Of a DNA stretch of 64,000 nucleotides, positions 35,467 through 45,738 are shown piece after piece. The stretch spans positions 40,306 through 104,305 of the forward strand of contig NZ_AFWE01000218.1 of NCBI RefSeq assembly GCF_000222585.1, read 5' to 3'. Origin of the DNA: Vibrio scophthalmi LMG 19158 (GTDB lineage: Bacteria; Pseudomonadota; Gammaproteobacteria; Enterobacterales; Vibrionaceae). Every line of letters starts with the position of its first letter. Position 1 is the first letter of the stretch. Position numbers and translations under genes: made by a program. The notes below the pieces were generated by a model, which had not been told where the DNA came from, made no database searches, and saw nothing but the letters and a program-made list of their open reading frames with translations.

Positions 35467-37038
35467 TTAGTATTTCTCGGTGCGCATACCCATCACCAAG
35501 CTGACGCACATCATCAATAAGACGAAGGTAAACGGCAAGGCCGTTGAAATCGCACCGGCTTGTAAGGCTTGTATCGCCTCGGTACCACCAATCCATAACA
35601 AGGCTACGGCGATTGCACCTTCCATAAACGCCCAAAACACACGTTGTAGCACTGGCGCATCTACCTTACCACCGGCGGTAATACTATCGATAACCAGCGA
35701 GCCAGAATCTGATGACGTGATAAAGAAAACCAGCACTAAGACGATGGCTATCACTGACAATATGCGGCTATACGGCAATACATCAAACATTTCGAACATC
35801 GCTAATGAGATATCTGTCAGCCCTTTGGTGCCAAGAATGCCCACTTGGTTGGCAACTTGATCGATCGCCAGACCACCAAATACGGACATCCACAACATCG
35901 TCACTGCTGTCGGCACTAATAAAACCGCAGTAATGAACTCGCGCACTGTTCGGCCACGTGATACGCGTGCGATAAACATACCGACAAATGGTGACCAAGA
36001 GATCCACCATGCCCAGTAGAACACAGTCCAACCTTGGAACCATGCCTCATCTTGTCGACCATGGGGATTACTCAACGGGATAAGATTTTCAACATAAGAC
36101 ATAAAGGTGGTAGGAATATTACCGATCGCGACAGCCCAACCAACAAGTGCTACCAAAATGAGCAGAACAAAAGCAACGATCATATTGATATTACTGATCA
36201 CCTTCACGCCACCATCGATACCACGGATGACCGAAACAACTGCAAGCAACGTTACCACCGTGATAACGACAATTTGCAGCCCTAATCCCGCCGGTATACC
36301 AAAGACATGATGGATACCGCTCGCCGCTTGCTGCGCGCCTAAACCCAGAGAGGTCGCAAGACCAAACAGTGTCGCGAGTACCGCCAATATATCAACAACA
36401 TGACCGGCCCAGCCCCATGCGCGATCGCCTAAAATCGGATAAAAAATAGAACGAATTGAAAGCGGTAACCCCTTGTTATAAGCAAAAAAGGCCAACGACA
36501 GCGCCACCACTCCATAGATAGCCCAAGGGTGTAATCCCCAGTGATACATGGTCGCGCCCATCGCCAAGCGAGCTGCTTCAGGTGTATTAGCTTCGACGCC
36601 CAGCGGTGTTTCATACCACCCCGTATAATACGCGACAGGTTCTGCAACACTCCAAAACATCAAACCTATACCCATACCCGCCGCAAAGAGCATTGAGAGC
36701 CAGGATAGGTACGAATAGTCGGCACTGGCATCAATACCTCCTAAGCGAATACGACCGAATGGACTCACAATCAATACCAAACAGAAGACGACAAAAATAT
36801 TGCCCGACCAAATGAATAGCCAATCAAAACTGCCGATAATTTTCCACTTCAACCCGTCGAGTGCCGTTTTAGCCGTCTCAGCATCCATCACCAAAGCGGC
36901 AACTAAAAACAGCGCAATGAAACCCGCACTAAACCCAAACACTGGGTTGTGAACATCAAAACCCCACTTTTGCACATTATCCTGACCAACTGTGTAATCA
37001 GTACTATCTATGCTGTACTTATCGATTCCTTTTGTCAT
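35467..37038 (-). CDS. BCCT-family betaine/carnitine/choline transporter
   Basis: Sodium- or proton-coupled importer of compatible solutes such as glycine betaine, carnitine or choline. The 523 residues have 12 hydrophobic helices. The BCCT signature GWTVFYWAWW lies at 336-345, and the GMGIG stretch in TM3 (121-125) with GLMFWSVAEPVAYY is as in sodium-coupled members. The short C-terminus lacks the long osmosensing tail of Corynebacterium BetP. It stands alone: no bet (choline oxidation) genes are adjacent, so the substrate cannot be set. The ATG follows AGAGAG. Confidence 0.9.
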   Translation of the reverse strand: MTKGIDKYSIDSTDYTVGQDNVQKWGFDVHNPVFGFSAGFIALFLVAALVMDAETAKTALDGLKWKIIGSFDWLFIWSGNIFVVFCLVLIVSPFGRIRLGGIDASADYSYLSWLSMLFAAGMGIGLMFWSVAEPVAYYTGWYETPLGVEANTPEAARLAMGATMYHWGLHPWAIYGVVALSLAFFAYNKGLPLSIRSIFYPILGDRAWGWAGHVVDILAVLATLFGLATSLGLGAQQAASGIHHVFGIPAGLGLQIVVITVVTLLAVVSVIRGIDGGVKVISNINMIVAFVLLILVALVGWAVAIGNIPTTFMSYVENLIPLSNPHGRQDEAWFQGWTVFYWAWWISWSPFVGMFIARVSRGRTVREFITAVLLVPTAVTMLWMSVFGGLAIDQVANQVGILGTKGLTDISLAMFEMFDVLPYSRILSVIAIVLVLVFFITSSDSGSLVIDSITAGGKVDAPVLQRVFWAFMEGAIAVALLWIGGTEAIQALQAGAISTALPFTFVLLMMCVSLVMGMRTEKY

Positions 37039-37376
37039 AGTTTCTCTCTAAGTTTTCATTCTATACATCGACATCAACAATCACTTAGAGTTAAAAGGAT
37101 TATTGGAACGATGAATTTTGATTAATCTCTCAATAGTGTACGCACATTAGTGTGATACGCCAATAACGGCTGGCAAATTAGGCATTATTAATTAAAATAG
37201 TAGCCTAAACGATGAATAGTCACTTCGTCTTTTGATCATGACGTAAATTATTCGACCTCAAATCAATTTGTCCTCTAATGTTTATTGAGTAGGGTGATGT
37301 TTTCGCTTTCACTTCTATTTACCGCTCTTTTAGGGTATGTTCATCAGCGTAAAAGACTAGGTTTTAAGGGTTTATC
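37039..37376. other. Divergent promoter region between BCCT and MarR genes
   Basis: 338 bp between two divergently oriented genes, so it should contain promoters for both. Many short AT-rich stretches are present, but no operator I can name. No coding frame of note. Confidence 0.5.
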
Positions 37377-37853
37377 TTGGAAAAGCACGAAGAAGTTCTT
37401 GTGTCGTTAAGACAAATTATCCGCGCGATTGATTTACACTCAAAAAAGCTGAGTAAAGAGTCAGGTTTGACCGCCCCACAGTTGATTTTGATGCGTTCAA
37501 TACGAGATCTCGGGGAAGTCACGATCAAGCAGCTTTCTAACCACACCAACATGAGCCAGGCCACTGCAACCATTATTCTTGATCGCTTGCAACGCAACGG
37601 CCTAATCGAACGTAAACGCAGTGAAACCGATAAGCGTAAAGTGCATGCTGTATTGACCGAGCAAGGTAAAGAGCGTTTAGAGCAAGCCCCAATGCCTTTA
37701 CAACAGAGCTTCATCAACAAATACCAACAGCTCGAAGAGTGGGAACAAACATTGTTGCTTTCTTCAGTACAACGGTTATCAATGATGATGAATGCGGAAG
37801 ATATCGATGTCGCCCCCGTTCTGGAGCTCGGTAGCATCACGAAAACCGATTGA
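37377..37853 (+). CDS. MarR-family transcriptional regulator
   Basis: A 158-residue winged-helix regulator. Residues about 45-95 hold the DNA-binding domain: VTIKQLSNHTNMSQATATII is the helix-turn-helix and RKRSETDKRKVHAVLTEQG the wing, with the Asp/Arg pattern of the family. The start is a TTG six bases after AAGGG; no in-frame ATG fits as well. It opens a rightward run with the DUF1289 gene about 100 bp downstream and EmrD after that. Ligand unknown; a MarR beside a BCCT transporter and a multidrug exporter suggests control of either. Confidence 0.88.
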   Translation: MEKHEEVLVSLRQIIRAIDLHSKKLSKESGLTAPQLILMRSIRDLGEVTIKQLSNHTNMSQATATIILDRLQRNGLIERKRSETDKRKVHAVLTEQGKERLEQAPMPLQQSFINKYQQLEEWEQTLLLSSVQRLSMMMNAEDIDVAPVLELGSITKTD

Positions 37854-37957
37854 TCCCACTTCTTCGCAAATGGAGCTCACGCCCTCGAGGTAAGCTCCAT
37901 TTGTTAGCAACTCGCTTGTTATCTATATTGTCCCCTTTAGGAAACTCGGAGCACAGA

Positions 37958-38266
37958 GTGAAAAGCCCTTGTATTGCAGCTTGTAAGAACAACGCAGGAA
38001 TTTGTAGTGGTTGCCATCGCACGATGGAAGAAATCAGCCAATGGCGCCATTTCGACGAAACACAGCAGCAAGTGATCATGGATCGTTTAAGCGGCAGCCA
38101 AACAACACACGATTGCCCAACGTGCGCCAAGCCCACCCATTGCGATATTGCCGCTGGAAAAACGGATTGTTGGTGCTTTACGATTGAAAAGCGCGACCTG
38201 TCAAACACAGTAAAGCAGTCTCAATGCCTGTGTCGTCAGTGCTTATCGGAACACCCCGTTGCTTAG
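37958..38266 (+). CDS. DUF1289 plus cysteine-rich CWC domain protein
   Basis: A 102-residue Cys-rich protein, probably metal-binding. Residues about 1-40 form DUF1289 (SPCIAACKNNAGICSGCHRT, then ISQW). The second half carries the cysteine-rich CWC pattern: CPTCAKPTHC, DCWCF and CLCRQC. Both domains occur singly in other proteobacteria; here they are joined. The GTG at 37958 is preceded by GGAG at six bases and gives the exact DUF1289 N-terminus. No partner indicates a function. Confidence 0.8.
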   Translation: MKSPCIAACKNNAGICSGCHRTMEEISQWRHFDETQQQVIMDRLSGSQTTHDCPTCAKPTHCDIAAGKTDCWCFTIEKRDLSNTVKQSQCLCRQCLSEHPVA

Positions 38267-38454
38267 CTGAATTTGCATTAGTTTTTTTAATCCAAATCAT
38301 AGATTTTTATCTTGCTGAAAATCATACATTTCCATTGATAACAAGTCAGACAAACACTAATATCTCGCCGCTGTTAATTCCCTTATACATTTTTTAATTA
38401 GCTGAGCTATCGCTCCGTTAAGGGTTGTTGTACTTTTTTTAAGGTAACTTGCGG

Positions 38455-39660
38455 ATGTCTGCTACTTCACCAATCTTCAAATTCACGTTTCTTGTTGCGA
38501 TCTTGACCGCTGTCGGTCAAATGACGCAAACAATGTACGTTCCATCTATTGGTCAGATGGCGAATGAATTTTTGGTTTCCCCGGCGAGTCTTCAAGCTGT
38601 CATGGCTTGTTATTTGATTCCTTACGGATTATCTCAGTTTGTCTATGGTCCACTGTCTGATCGTATCGGCCGTAAGCCTATTATCTTAGGCGGTTTGGCG
38701 ATCTACATTGTGGGAACATTGGTGGCGCTATTTGCTCACAACTTCGAACTGTTTCTCGCTGGAAGCTTTATTCAAGGCTTGGGTATCGGTTGTGGTGGTG
38801 CAATGTCTCGCACATTAACCCGCGACTGTTATTCCGGTGCAGAACTTCATCGAGTTAACAGCCTGATCAGCATGTGCGTGATTTTTTCACCACTGATGGC
38901 ACCGGTACTTGGCGGCGTATTAACAGAAATGTTTGGCTGGCGTTCAAGCTATTTGTTCTTAGCTCTATTTGGCATCGCGGTTGTCATTACAATGGCCACC
39001 AGCTTCACTGAAACATTACCTCAAGAGAAGCGTCGTTATGAAAAAGTCTCCAATAGCTATAAGTACGTGTTATCAAACAAACGTTTTCAAGGTTATTTGA
39101 TCTGCCTTGTCGCCACGTTCTCTGGTGTCGCTATTTTTGAAGCGGCTGCAGGTGTGTTATTGGCCGGTGTGCTGAAACTGCCAGCCACCACTGTTAGCTT
39201 GCTATTTGTGTTACCTATTCCGGGTTACTTGGTGGGTGCAGGCTTGTCTAGCCTCATTGCAGCGCGTCGTTCAGAGCGTGCGGCACTTAATTTTGGTTTA
39301 TTCGCGATCACCGTCGGTTCAATTATCGTATTGGTTCCCGGCTTATTTGGCCAAACCACCGCATTAACACTGATTGGTGGTGCGACGATCTACTTCCTTG
39401 GTTCTGGTATTTTATTTCCAGCGGCGACCACTGGCGCACTGTCACCGCTCCCTTATCACGCGGGTACAGGTGGTGCGGTACTTGGTGGGATGCAAAACCT
39501 TGGTGCGGGCCTAGCGACGTTATGCGCCTCTTTGATCCCAGCGCCGAACCAATTACCTTTAGGGGTATTGATGCTTGCGATGTCTTTATTGGCGATGATT
39601 GGCCTTGCTCGCGTCAACAAACGCCAAGATCCGTCTAACGAAATGCCACTGGCGGTTTAA
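38455..39660 (+). CDS. emrD: Multidrug efflux MFS transporter EmrD
   Basis: Drug:proton antiporter of the major facilitator superfamily. The 401 residues have 12 transmembrane helices. The motif-A loop GPLSDRIGRKPIILGG follows TM2, and the TM1 region contains GQMTQTMYVPSIGQMA, like EmrD. Export of hydrophobic cations and detergents is expected. The ATG at 38455 follows AAGGT and an in-frame TTG. A strong terminator follows the stop, so it is likely monocistronic or the end of the MarR-DUF1289 run. Confidence 0.88.
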   Translation: MSATSPIFKFTFLVAILTAVGQMTQTMYVPSIGQMANEFLVSPASLQAVMACYLIPYGLSQFVYGPLSDRIGRKPIILGGLAIYIVGTLVALFAHNFELFLAGSFIQGLGIGCGGAMSRTLTRDCYSGAELHRVNSLISMCVIFSPLMAPVLGGVLTEMFGWRSSYLFLALFGIAVVITMATSFTETLPQEKRRYEKVSNSYKYVLSNKRFQGYLICLVATFSGVAIFEAAAGVLLAGVLKLPATTVSLLFVLPIPGYLVGAGLSSLIAARRSERAALNFGLFAITVGSIIVLVPGLFGQTTALTLIGGATIYFLGSGILFPAATTGALSPLPYHAGTGGAVLGGMQNLGAGLATLCASLIPAPNQLPLGVLMLAMSLLAMIGLARVNKRQDPSNEMPLAV

Positions 39661-39700
39661 TTCTCGTCGAGCCTCTTTCGTTTTTCAAAGTGATACGCAT

Positions 39701-39727
39701 AAAAAAGGAGCCTGAGGCTCCTTTTTT
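39701..39727. terminator. Bidirectional terminator between emrD and hopJ-like gene
   Basis: AAAAAAGGAGCC, loop TGA, GGCTCCTTTTTT: a 12-bp stem with T tracts in both directions, between converging genes. Confidence 0.9.
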
Positions 39728-39766
39728 ATCAAAACTGGGATTTTATTATGCTAATCATGGGCAATC

Positions 39767-40105
39767 TTAGCTTAATGCGACACCTTCAAATTTAATTCCA
39801 GACCAACCGTGGGCAATGAAATTACGGATATTTTGGTGATCTTCCCCATCAGGATTACCCAAAACATCATTGCGGTAATAACCCCCAAAGAGTGCCAACG
39901 TTTGTTGCTCGGTGAGTTGGTGTTTCTGCGCAAATGCAAAAATTTTACACGAGCCATTATTTTCACCAGCGGGGTTACGCGCAGTACCATTACTAAACGA
40001 AGTTGGAGTAAATTGGTATTGGCTATCGATCACGGCCATAGTTTGCTCAAATTCAATCGTGTTTGGGGTTGCTTTAAGCAACTCTAAAAAGTTATTCAAT
40101 TCCAT
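39767..40105 (-). CDS. HopJ type III effector-family protein
   Basis: A 112-residue cytoplasmic protein of the HopJ family. Typical features are FEQTMAVIDSQYQFTPTSF, NGSCKIFAFAQ, LTEQQTLALFGGYYR and HGWSGIKFEG. The name comes from a Pseudomonas effector, but many marine gammaproteobacteria without type III secretion carry it and no signal for secretion is visible; a housekeeping role is more likely. About 80 bp separate it from the leftward AraC gene. Confidence 0.88.
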   Translation of the reverse strand: MELNNFLELLKATPNTIEFEQTMAVIDSQYQFTPTSFSNGTARNPAGENNGSCKIFAFAQKHQLTEQQTLALFGGYYRNDVLGNPDGEDHQNIRNFIAHGWSGIKFEGVALS

Positions 40106-40183
40106 ATGTTCACATCTAATCGTCGTGTTTATTTGAAAGCCAAGTTTACGGCAATCTTTGCGCTCAAGCTATCTCTACGCAGA

Positions 40184-41035
40184 TCACAACAAAGACTCTC
40201 CACGATTTCTGCGATACTGTCTCGGAGTTTGATGACTCCACACTTTAAACCTTGCACTGAAATTAGATAGAATCGGATACCCCACCAGCTCACCGATATG
40301 TTGCACCGCCCAGTCTGTCGACAATAACAAACGTGACGCATATTCCATGCGCCTTCTCATCAAATGATTCATCGGGCTATGGCCAAAGTGCTGTTTACAT
40401 AAGCGGTGAAAATGAGGTGGTGAACAGGGAAAAAGAGCGGCTAGCTGCTCAACATCCCACTCTTTGTGCAGTTGTCGCTGCGCTTCATCAAAGACGCGTT
40501 TCAAGCGAAGTTGCTTACTGCTCATTTCATGATCCAGTGACGCTTTCACTAAAATTGCCAATTGAGCACTGGTCGCTTCGACGATGTCGCCACTGATTGC
40601 TATTAGTGTCATTCTCGCACGCAACAGTAATAATATCGCCGCATAAATCGCCTCTGTGACAGAGCTCAAATGGCACTCAACTTGTTGATGAACTAAATCT
40701 TGCCAACTTTTATTGGGTTCAAGAAACACCCAAGCGATCCGCCATTCCTCCTCTTCAATACCAAACGTATTTGGTATTCCCGCTGGAACGATGGTTAAAG
40801 ACCCTGGTTCTAATTGATACCTCTGCTCATGACTTTCAAGCCACCCTTTGCCTTTTACAGTGTAAAGCAGCATATGTTTATGCATATTTGTGCGAGTGAT
40901 AGTGAATAATTCCCAGCAATGCGCAATTCCACATTGGATAAATCCGTATCGTTCAAGTTCAAGCACATGATGATAGTCAATGAACTCATGCTCTGTTTTC
41001 GCAGAAATCGATGCGCACTCTTGCATATTATTCAT
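40184..41035 (-). CDS. AraC/XylS-family transcriptional regulator
   Basis: A 283-residue regulator with an N-terminal cupin-like sensing domain (GSLTIVPAGIPNTFG) and a C-terminal double helix-turn-helix (about 180-283): LAALFPCSPPHFHRLCKQHFG and HIGELVGYPILSNFSARFK. The ATG at 41035 gives MNNMQECAS; a longer frame reaches into the MATE promoter region. It diverges from the MATE exporter with 95 bp between starts, so control of that gene is a fair inference. Inducer unknown. Confidence 0.87.
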   Translation of the reverse strand: MNNMQECASISAKTEHEFIDYHHVLELERYGFIQCGIAHCWELFTITRTNMHKHMLLYTVKGKGWLESHEQRYQLEPGSLTIVPAGIPNTFGIEEEEWRIAWVFLEPNKSWQDLVHQQVECHLSSVTEAIYAAILLLLRARMTLIAISGDIVEATSAQLAILVKASLDHEMSSKQLRLKRVFDEAQRQLHKEWDVEQLAALFPCSPPHFHRLCKQHFGHSPMNHLMRRRMEYASRLLLSTDWAVQHIGELVGYPILSNFSARFKVWSHQTPRQYRRNRGESLL

Positions 41036-41130
41036 GTTGATAGTTCCGCATAACAAATGGATACTTAAAGAAAATACGTAATTCATCGTAGCAGATAAAC
41101 TAAATCTCTCAGTTAGTCGAGGGTAATGCG

Positions 41131-42522
41131 ATGATAGCCACAACTCCAGATAGAACCTTCTTTCAAAACCTAATTAAAATCGGATTACCTGTCTCTTTGC
41201 AGTCAATGCTCTTTTCATTATTGGGTGTCACTGACATTCTGATGGTAAGCCAGTTGGGAGAAGCAGCAACCGCAGCAGTTGGCGTTGGTAACCGGATCTT
41301 CTTCTTCAATTTGATCGTGGTCTGCGGCGTGAGTGGAGCGGTAAGTGTGCTAGCCTCACAATATTTTGGTGCGAAGAACATGGATGGCGTAAGAATCACG
41401 CTGTTCCAATCTATCTTTGTCGCCATTTTGGTTACTGCGCCTTTTTCGCTTTGGTATATCTTCGATTCAGAACAAGTGGTCTCGATCGTATCAGATAATA
41501 GCGACTACATATTTCTTGCTAGTGACTATCTATGGATAACGGCCAGTACGTTGATCTGTACCGCTATTTGCGTTCCACTCGAAGGCGCTTTAAGAGCAAT
41601 TGGTCAAGCAAAACTCCCCACTCAGGTCAGTATCTATGCCATCTTGCTCAATTTAATACTCAACACATTGCTTATCTTTGGTTTGTTTGGATTCCCAGAA
41701 CTTGGTGTCGTGGGGGCGGCGATCGGTACCAGTGTTTCACGCTTGTTCCAAACATTGTTGCTCAGTTATATCGTCGTTAAGCGCTTTCCATGTCTTATCG
41801 CCTCAAAAGAGAACATGTTACAGGCAAAAACGTCGACTCATCGCCGTCGTTATCTGAAAATTGGCCTACCGATGATCATTCATGACAGTGCTTGGGCGGG
41901 AGGAATTCTGTTCTACAATGTATTGATTGGCCAACTCGGTGTCACAGAACTTGCGATATTTTCACTATTGGCGCCCATTGAAAGTGTAATATTTTCAGCC
42001 TTCTTAGGTTTTGCTGTTGCGGCCTCAGTGATCCTCGCCAATGAAATTGGCGCCAATCAATATCAACGCGTTGAACAAACGGCCTGGTGGTATGTATTTA
42101 TCAGCACATTAGCCGCATTTTCAATTGCTCTGGTATGTTTTGCAGCGAAACCGCTATTGCTCAGTGCTATCTCACTAACGCCGATTTCTGACCCTATTAT
42201 GGCAACCAACACCTTCATCATCATGCTGTTTGGTATGGGCTTTCGGGTCTTTAATATGGTGGCGATTGGTGGTGTGCTAAAAAGTGGCGGTGATATTAAC
42301 TACTCCATATTCATCGATCTGTTTGGACAATGGGCAATCGGAATTCCCCTTGCCTACTTTACCGGGATCGTCTTGGGCTGGTCATTAGAATGGGTGATTG
42401 CGATTGTCATGCTGGAAGAAATTGCCAAGATTTTCTTATCAACCCAACGTATACGATCTAAAAAATGGATCAATAACTTGGTGCAGGATGAGCCAAACAT
42501 AATCACCAAATCAATAGCATAA
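41131..42522 (+). CDS. MATE-family multidrug/toxin efflux transporter
   Basis: Sodium- or proton-driven exporter of cationic compounds. The 463 residues have 12 hydrophobic helices in two similar halves, with MATE motifs (LPVSLQSMLFSLLGVTDILM and LGEAATAAVGVGNRI in the first half; GLPMIIHDSAWAGGILFYN in the second). ATG 41131 follows GAGGG. It is divergent from the AraC gene and ends at a strong hairpin. It is not close enough to NorM to use that name. Confidence 0.88.
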   Translation: MIATTPDRTFFQNLIKIGLPVSLQSMLFSLLGVTDILMVSQLGEAATAAVGVGNRIFFFNLIVVCGVSGAVSVLASQYFGAKNMDGVRITLFQSIFVAILVTAPFSLWYIFDSEQVVSIVSDNSDYIFLASDYLWITASTLICTAICVPLEGALRAIGQAKLPTQVSIYAILLNLILNTLLIFGLFGFPELGVVGAAIGTSVSRLFQTLLLSYIVVKRFPCLIASKENMLQAKTSTHRRRYLKIGLPMIIHDSAWAGGILFYNVLIGQLGVTELAIFSLLAPIESVIFSAFLGFAVAASVILANEIGANQYQRVEQTAWWYVFISTLAAFSIALVCFAAKPLLLSAISLTPISDPIMATNTFIIMLFGMGFRVFNMVAIGGVLKSGGDINYSIFIDLFGQWAIGIPLAYFTGIVLGWSLEWVIAIVMLEEIAKIFLSTQRIRSKKWINNLVQDEPNIITKSIA

Positions 42523-42523
42523 A

Positions 42524-42550
42524 AAAGCCCCGCATGTTCTGCGGGGCTTT
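42524..42550. terminator. Terminator between MATE and RND genes
   Basis: AAAGCCCCGCA, loop TGTTC, TGCGGGGCTTT: an 11-bp stem between converging genes; the A tract on the left gives a T tail for the leftward RND transcript. Confidence 0.85.
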
Positions 42551-42574
42551 GACTATCTGCTTAGAACTACGGGG

Positions 42575-45500
42575 TTATTCGTCGTCCAAATCCACCAGCT
42601 TAGTACTGCCGCCGTGAACCTTTTCACGCTGACGTTGCACCATGGCATAGAAGCCAGGGATAAGTAACGTACCAGCAAGCAGTACGCACAACAGACCGCC
42701 AATCAGTGAAACACCCAGAGAGTTTTGGCTGATGTGTCCAGCGCCAGAGGCGAAGATCAGAGGGAAAATCCCCAAGATAAACGACCATGATGTCATGTTA
42801 ACAGCGCGGAAACGCAGCGTACCGCCCTTCACTGCTGCATCATCAATTGACGCTTCGTTATCTTCACGTTCCATCTTGGCAAACTCGACGATCAAGATGG
42901 CATTCTTTGCGGCAAGCGCTATCAAGAGAACCAAACCAATCTGCGCGTACAAGTTAAGCGGTGTTCCAGTTAAATTAAGCGCAAGGAATGAGCCAAATGT
43001 CGCCACAGGGACCACTAATATGATCGCTAAAGGAATACTCCAACTCTCATATTGAGCAACCATGAACAGATAGATAAAGATCAGCGCAAGTGCAAAGGCA
43101 AAGATCGCTTGGTTGCCGGCCAGAACTTCTTGGTACGCCATCCCGGTCCATTCATATTGGTAGCCTTGCGGGAGCATTTCAGCGGCTACACGTTCCATCG
43201 CTGCAATCGCATCGCCACTTGAGTAACCCGGCGCTGGCTGGCCTTGAATAACCGCACTACGGTACATGTTGTAACGCCATGCGACGTCAGGCTCAAAGAT
43301 TTGCTCATAGCTGACGAGAGTACTTAGCGGCACCATTTGACCCGATGACGAACGCACATGGAAACGCTCAAGATCTTCCATACCGCTACGATGCTCGGCA
43401 TCGGCCTGCATGGTTACGCGGAAGTTCTTACCAAACATCGTAAAGTCATTAACGTACAATGACCCTAAGTTACCCTGTAGCGTTTGGAAAATACTCGATA
43501 ATGGCACACCAAGCTGCTGAGATTTTTCACGGTCAATATCCACATAGTAGTGTGGAACATTGGCGCGGAAGGTCGAGAAGGCAAAGCCAATTTCTGGCTG
43601 CTTTTTCGCTTCTTCAATCAACTGGTTCATCAAGATTGATAAATCAGTACGGCTTCGGCCAAGTGAGTCCTCTAATACAAACTCAAAACCAGATGCTGCG
43701 CCCATACCCGGTACCGCTGGTGGTCCCATCGCAAACACCACCGCCTGTGGCAACTGCATTGCAGCGCGGCCATTAATACGTTGTGCAATCGCGTTAGATG
43801 AATGATCACCATCCAAACCATTACGGGTTTCCCAGTCATGCAATTTGATAAACAGCGAAGCACCGTTAGAGGCAGCAGCGCCGGTCATAAACGCAAAACC
43901 GTTGGCTACCGTCACACCATCAACACCTGGCTCTTGCTCAACCATACCAATCAACTCTTCGGTCACTTCTTCGGTACGAGAAAGCGACGCTGAGTCAGGT
44001 AATTGCACGTTAACCAGTAATATACCTTTGTCTTCTTGTGGTACAAAAGCCGTAGAGGTGGTCTTAGCGAAGAAGCCTACCGCCGCAAGAGCAACAAAAA
44101 AGAAGCCAACGAGCAGAACCGTTTTCTTAACTAAGAATCCAGCAATTTTGCCATAACGAGTGGTGATCGCTTCAAGACCATTGTTGAATGCTTGGAACCA
44201 ACGAGCTGTATTGCCTCCGCCTTGCTTTAAGACCAATGAACAGATTGCTGGCGATAATGTCAGCGCGTTGATTGATGAGATAACCACGGAGATACAGATT
44301 GTCAGCGCGAACTGTCGGTACATGATGCCCGTAATACCAGGTAGCATCGCCACTGGTAAGAACACCGCTAGTAGAACCAGCGTTGAAGTGATGATCGGGC
44401 CAGTTACCTCTTTCATCGCAAGTAATGTCGCTTTACGAGGTGAAATCGTCGGATCTTTTGCCATGGTGGTATCGACGTTTTCGATAACCAAGATCGCATC
44501 ATCCACCACGATACCGATGGCCAAAATCAAACCAAATAGCGTCACAGTGTTGATCGTGAACCCCGTCATCTGCATCACTGCAAATGTCCCCACCAGTGAA
44601 ACAGGAATCGCTACAACGGGAATCAAAGTCGCACGCGCACTGCCTAAGAATAGGTAGGTTACCGCAATAACCAGCAAGATCGCTTCAACTAGGGTTTTGA
44701 CCACGCCTTTAATTGATTCCGCAACAAACACGGTTGTGTCATAACTGGTTTCGTAGGCCATTCCCTCAGGGAAATTCACACTGAGTTTATCCAGTAATGC
44801 CATCACCGCCTGTCCACTCTCTAACGCATTCGCGTCGGATTGCAGAGAAAGCGCCACAATAGAGGCATCTTGACCACGGAATTTACCGCTACCATCGTAA
44901 AATTTCTTACCGAGTTCAACACGGGCGACATCTTGTAGATAAACCGTCGAACCATCATTGTTGGCTCGAAGCACCACATGTTGAAACTCTTCTACTGATT
45001 CTAAACGCCCTTTCGTTACAAGGTTAAATTGTACTTCTTGTGCATTGTTGTAGGGTGCAGCACCGACACGGCCTGCCGCCACTTGCACGTTTTGCTCTTT
45101 AAGCGCGGTATGTACGTCAGTAGTGGTGATCTTTAAGTTGGCCATTTTTTCAGGATCAAGCCAAACACGCATGGCATATTCGCCGCCACCGATCACGTTT
45201 ACTTCACTGATGCCCGTCACACGCGCCAATTGATCTTTTACATTTAAATTAATGTAGTTAATCAAGAATTGGTCATCATAGTGACCTCGAGGATCATAAA
45301 AGTTCAGTACCATTAGGAGGTCGGGTGAACGCTTTTTCACCGTAATACCGGCCATACGAACTTCTTGCGGCAACTTAGATTCAATCTGCGCCACACGGTT
45401 TTGTACGTTAACCTGCGCCATATCAGGATCAGTGCCTACATCAAACGTGACGTTAAGGCTATAGGAACCATCGTTAGCACTTTTAGAAGACATATAAATC

Positions 45501-45727
45501 ATATCTTCTACGCCGTTTACAGCAGATTCCAACGGATCGGCAATCGCTTGTTCAACAACTTCCGCACTTGCCCCCGTGTAATAGGCTGAAACGCTCACTG
45601 ACGGTGGACTGATTTTCGGATACTCAGCAATAGGTAGCACAGCAAGCGCGATCGCCCCAGCTAAGGTGAGTATGATAGAAATGACCAGCGCAAACTTAGG
45701 GCGCTGGATAAAGAAACGACTTAGCAT
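42575..45727 (-). CDS. RND multidrug efflux pump, inner-membrane subunit (AcrB-like)
   Basis: Proton-driven trimeric exporter of the HAE1 family. The 1050 residues match AcrB/MexB in size. The sequence starts [15 protein letters not shown], with PEY-like LPIAEYPKI; the proton-relay aspartates Asp409 and Asp410 lie in [14 protein letters not shown]; porter-domain motifs include GPPAVPGMG. The second transmembrane half holds [13 protein letters not shown]. It lies 11 bp after its adaptor gene. No outer-membrane channel gene adjoins, so TolC encoded elsewhere should be recruited. It belongs to the Vex/Vme group but I cannot say which paralogue. Confidence 0.93.
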   Translation of the reverse strand: MLSRFFIQRPKFALVISIILTLAGAIALAVLPIAEYPKISPPSVSVSAYYTGASAEVVEQAIADPLESAVNGVEDMIYMSSKSANDGSYSLNVTFDVGTDPDMAQVNVQNRVAQIESKLPQEVRMAGITVKKRSPDLLMVLNFYDPRGHYDDQFLINYINLNVKDQLARVTGISEVNVIGGGEYAMRVWLDPEKMANLKITTTDVHTALKEQNVQVAAGRVGAAPYNNAQEVQFNLVTKGRLESVEEFQHVVLRANNDGSTVYLQDVARVELGKKFYDGSGKFRGQDASIVALSLQSDANALESGQAVMALLDKLSVNFPEGMAYETSYDTTVFVAESIKGVVKTLVEAILLVIAVTYLFLGSARATLIPVVAIPVSLVGTFAVMQMTGFTINTVTLFGLILAIGIVVDDAILVIENVDTTMAKDPTISPRKATLLAMKEVTGPIITSTLVLLAVFLPVAMLPGITGIMYRQFALTICISVVISSINALTLSPAICSLVLKQGGGNTARWFQAFNNGLEAITTRYGKIAGFLVKKTVLLVGFFFVALAAVGFFAKTTSTAFVPQEDKGILLVNVQLPDSASLSRTEEVTEELIGMVEQEPGVDGVTVANGFAFMTGAAASNGASLFIKLHDWETRNGLDGDHSSNAIAQRINGRAAMQLPQAVVFAMGPPAVPGMGAASGFEFVLEDSLGRSRTDLSILMNQLIEEAKKQPEIGFAFSTFRANVPHYYVDIDREKSQQLGVPLSSIFQTLQGNLGSLYVNDFTMFGKNFRVTMQADAEHRSGMEDLERFHVRSSSGQMVPLSTLVSYEQIFEPDVAWRYNMYRSAVIQGQPAPGYSSGDAIAAMERVAAEMLPQGYQYEWTGMAYQEVLAGNQAIFAFALALIFIYLFMVAQYESWSIPLAIILVVPVATFGSFLALNLTGTPLNLYAQIGLVLLIALAAKNAILIVEFAKMEREDNEASIDDAAVKGGTLRFRAVNMTSWSFILGIFPLIFASGAGHISQNSLGVSLIGGLLCVLLAGTLLIPGFYAMVQRQREKVHGGSTKLVDLDDE

Positions 45728-45738
45728 CTAGCCCCCGA

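Noticed and set aside
39767-40105. HopJ-family gene as evidence of type III secretion
   Set aside because: No secretion apparatus or chaperone genes are present, and the family is widespread in bacteria lacking type III systems.
42732-44657. Several long rightward frames inside the RND pump gene
   Set aside because: They are antisense to a 1050-residue AcrB-like frame; antisense frames are expected in long genes of this base composition.
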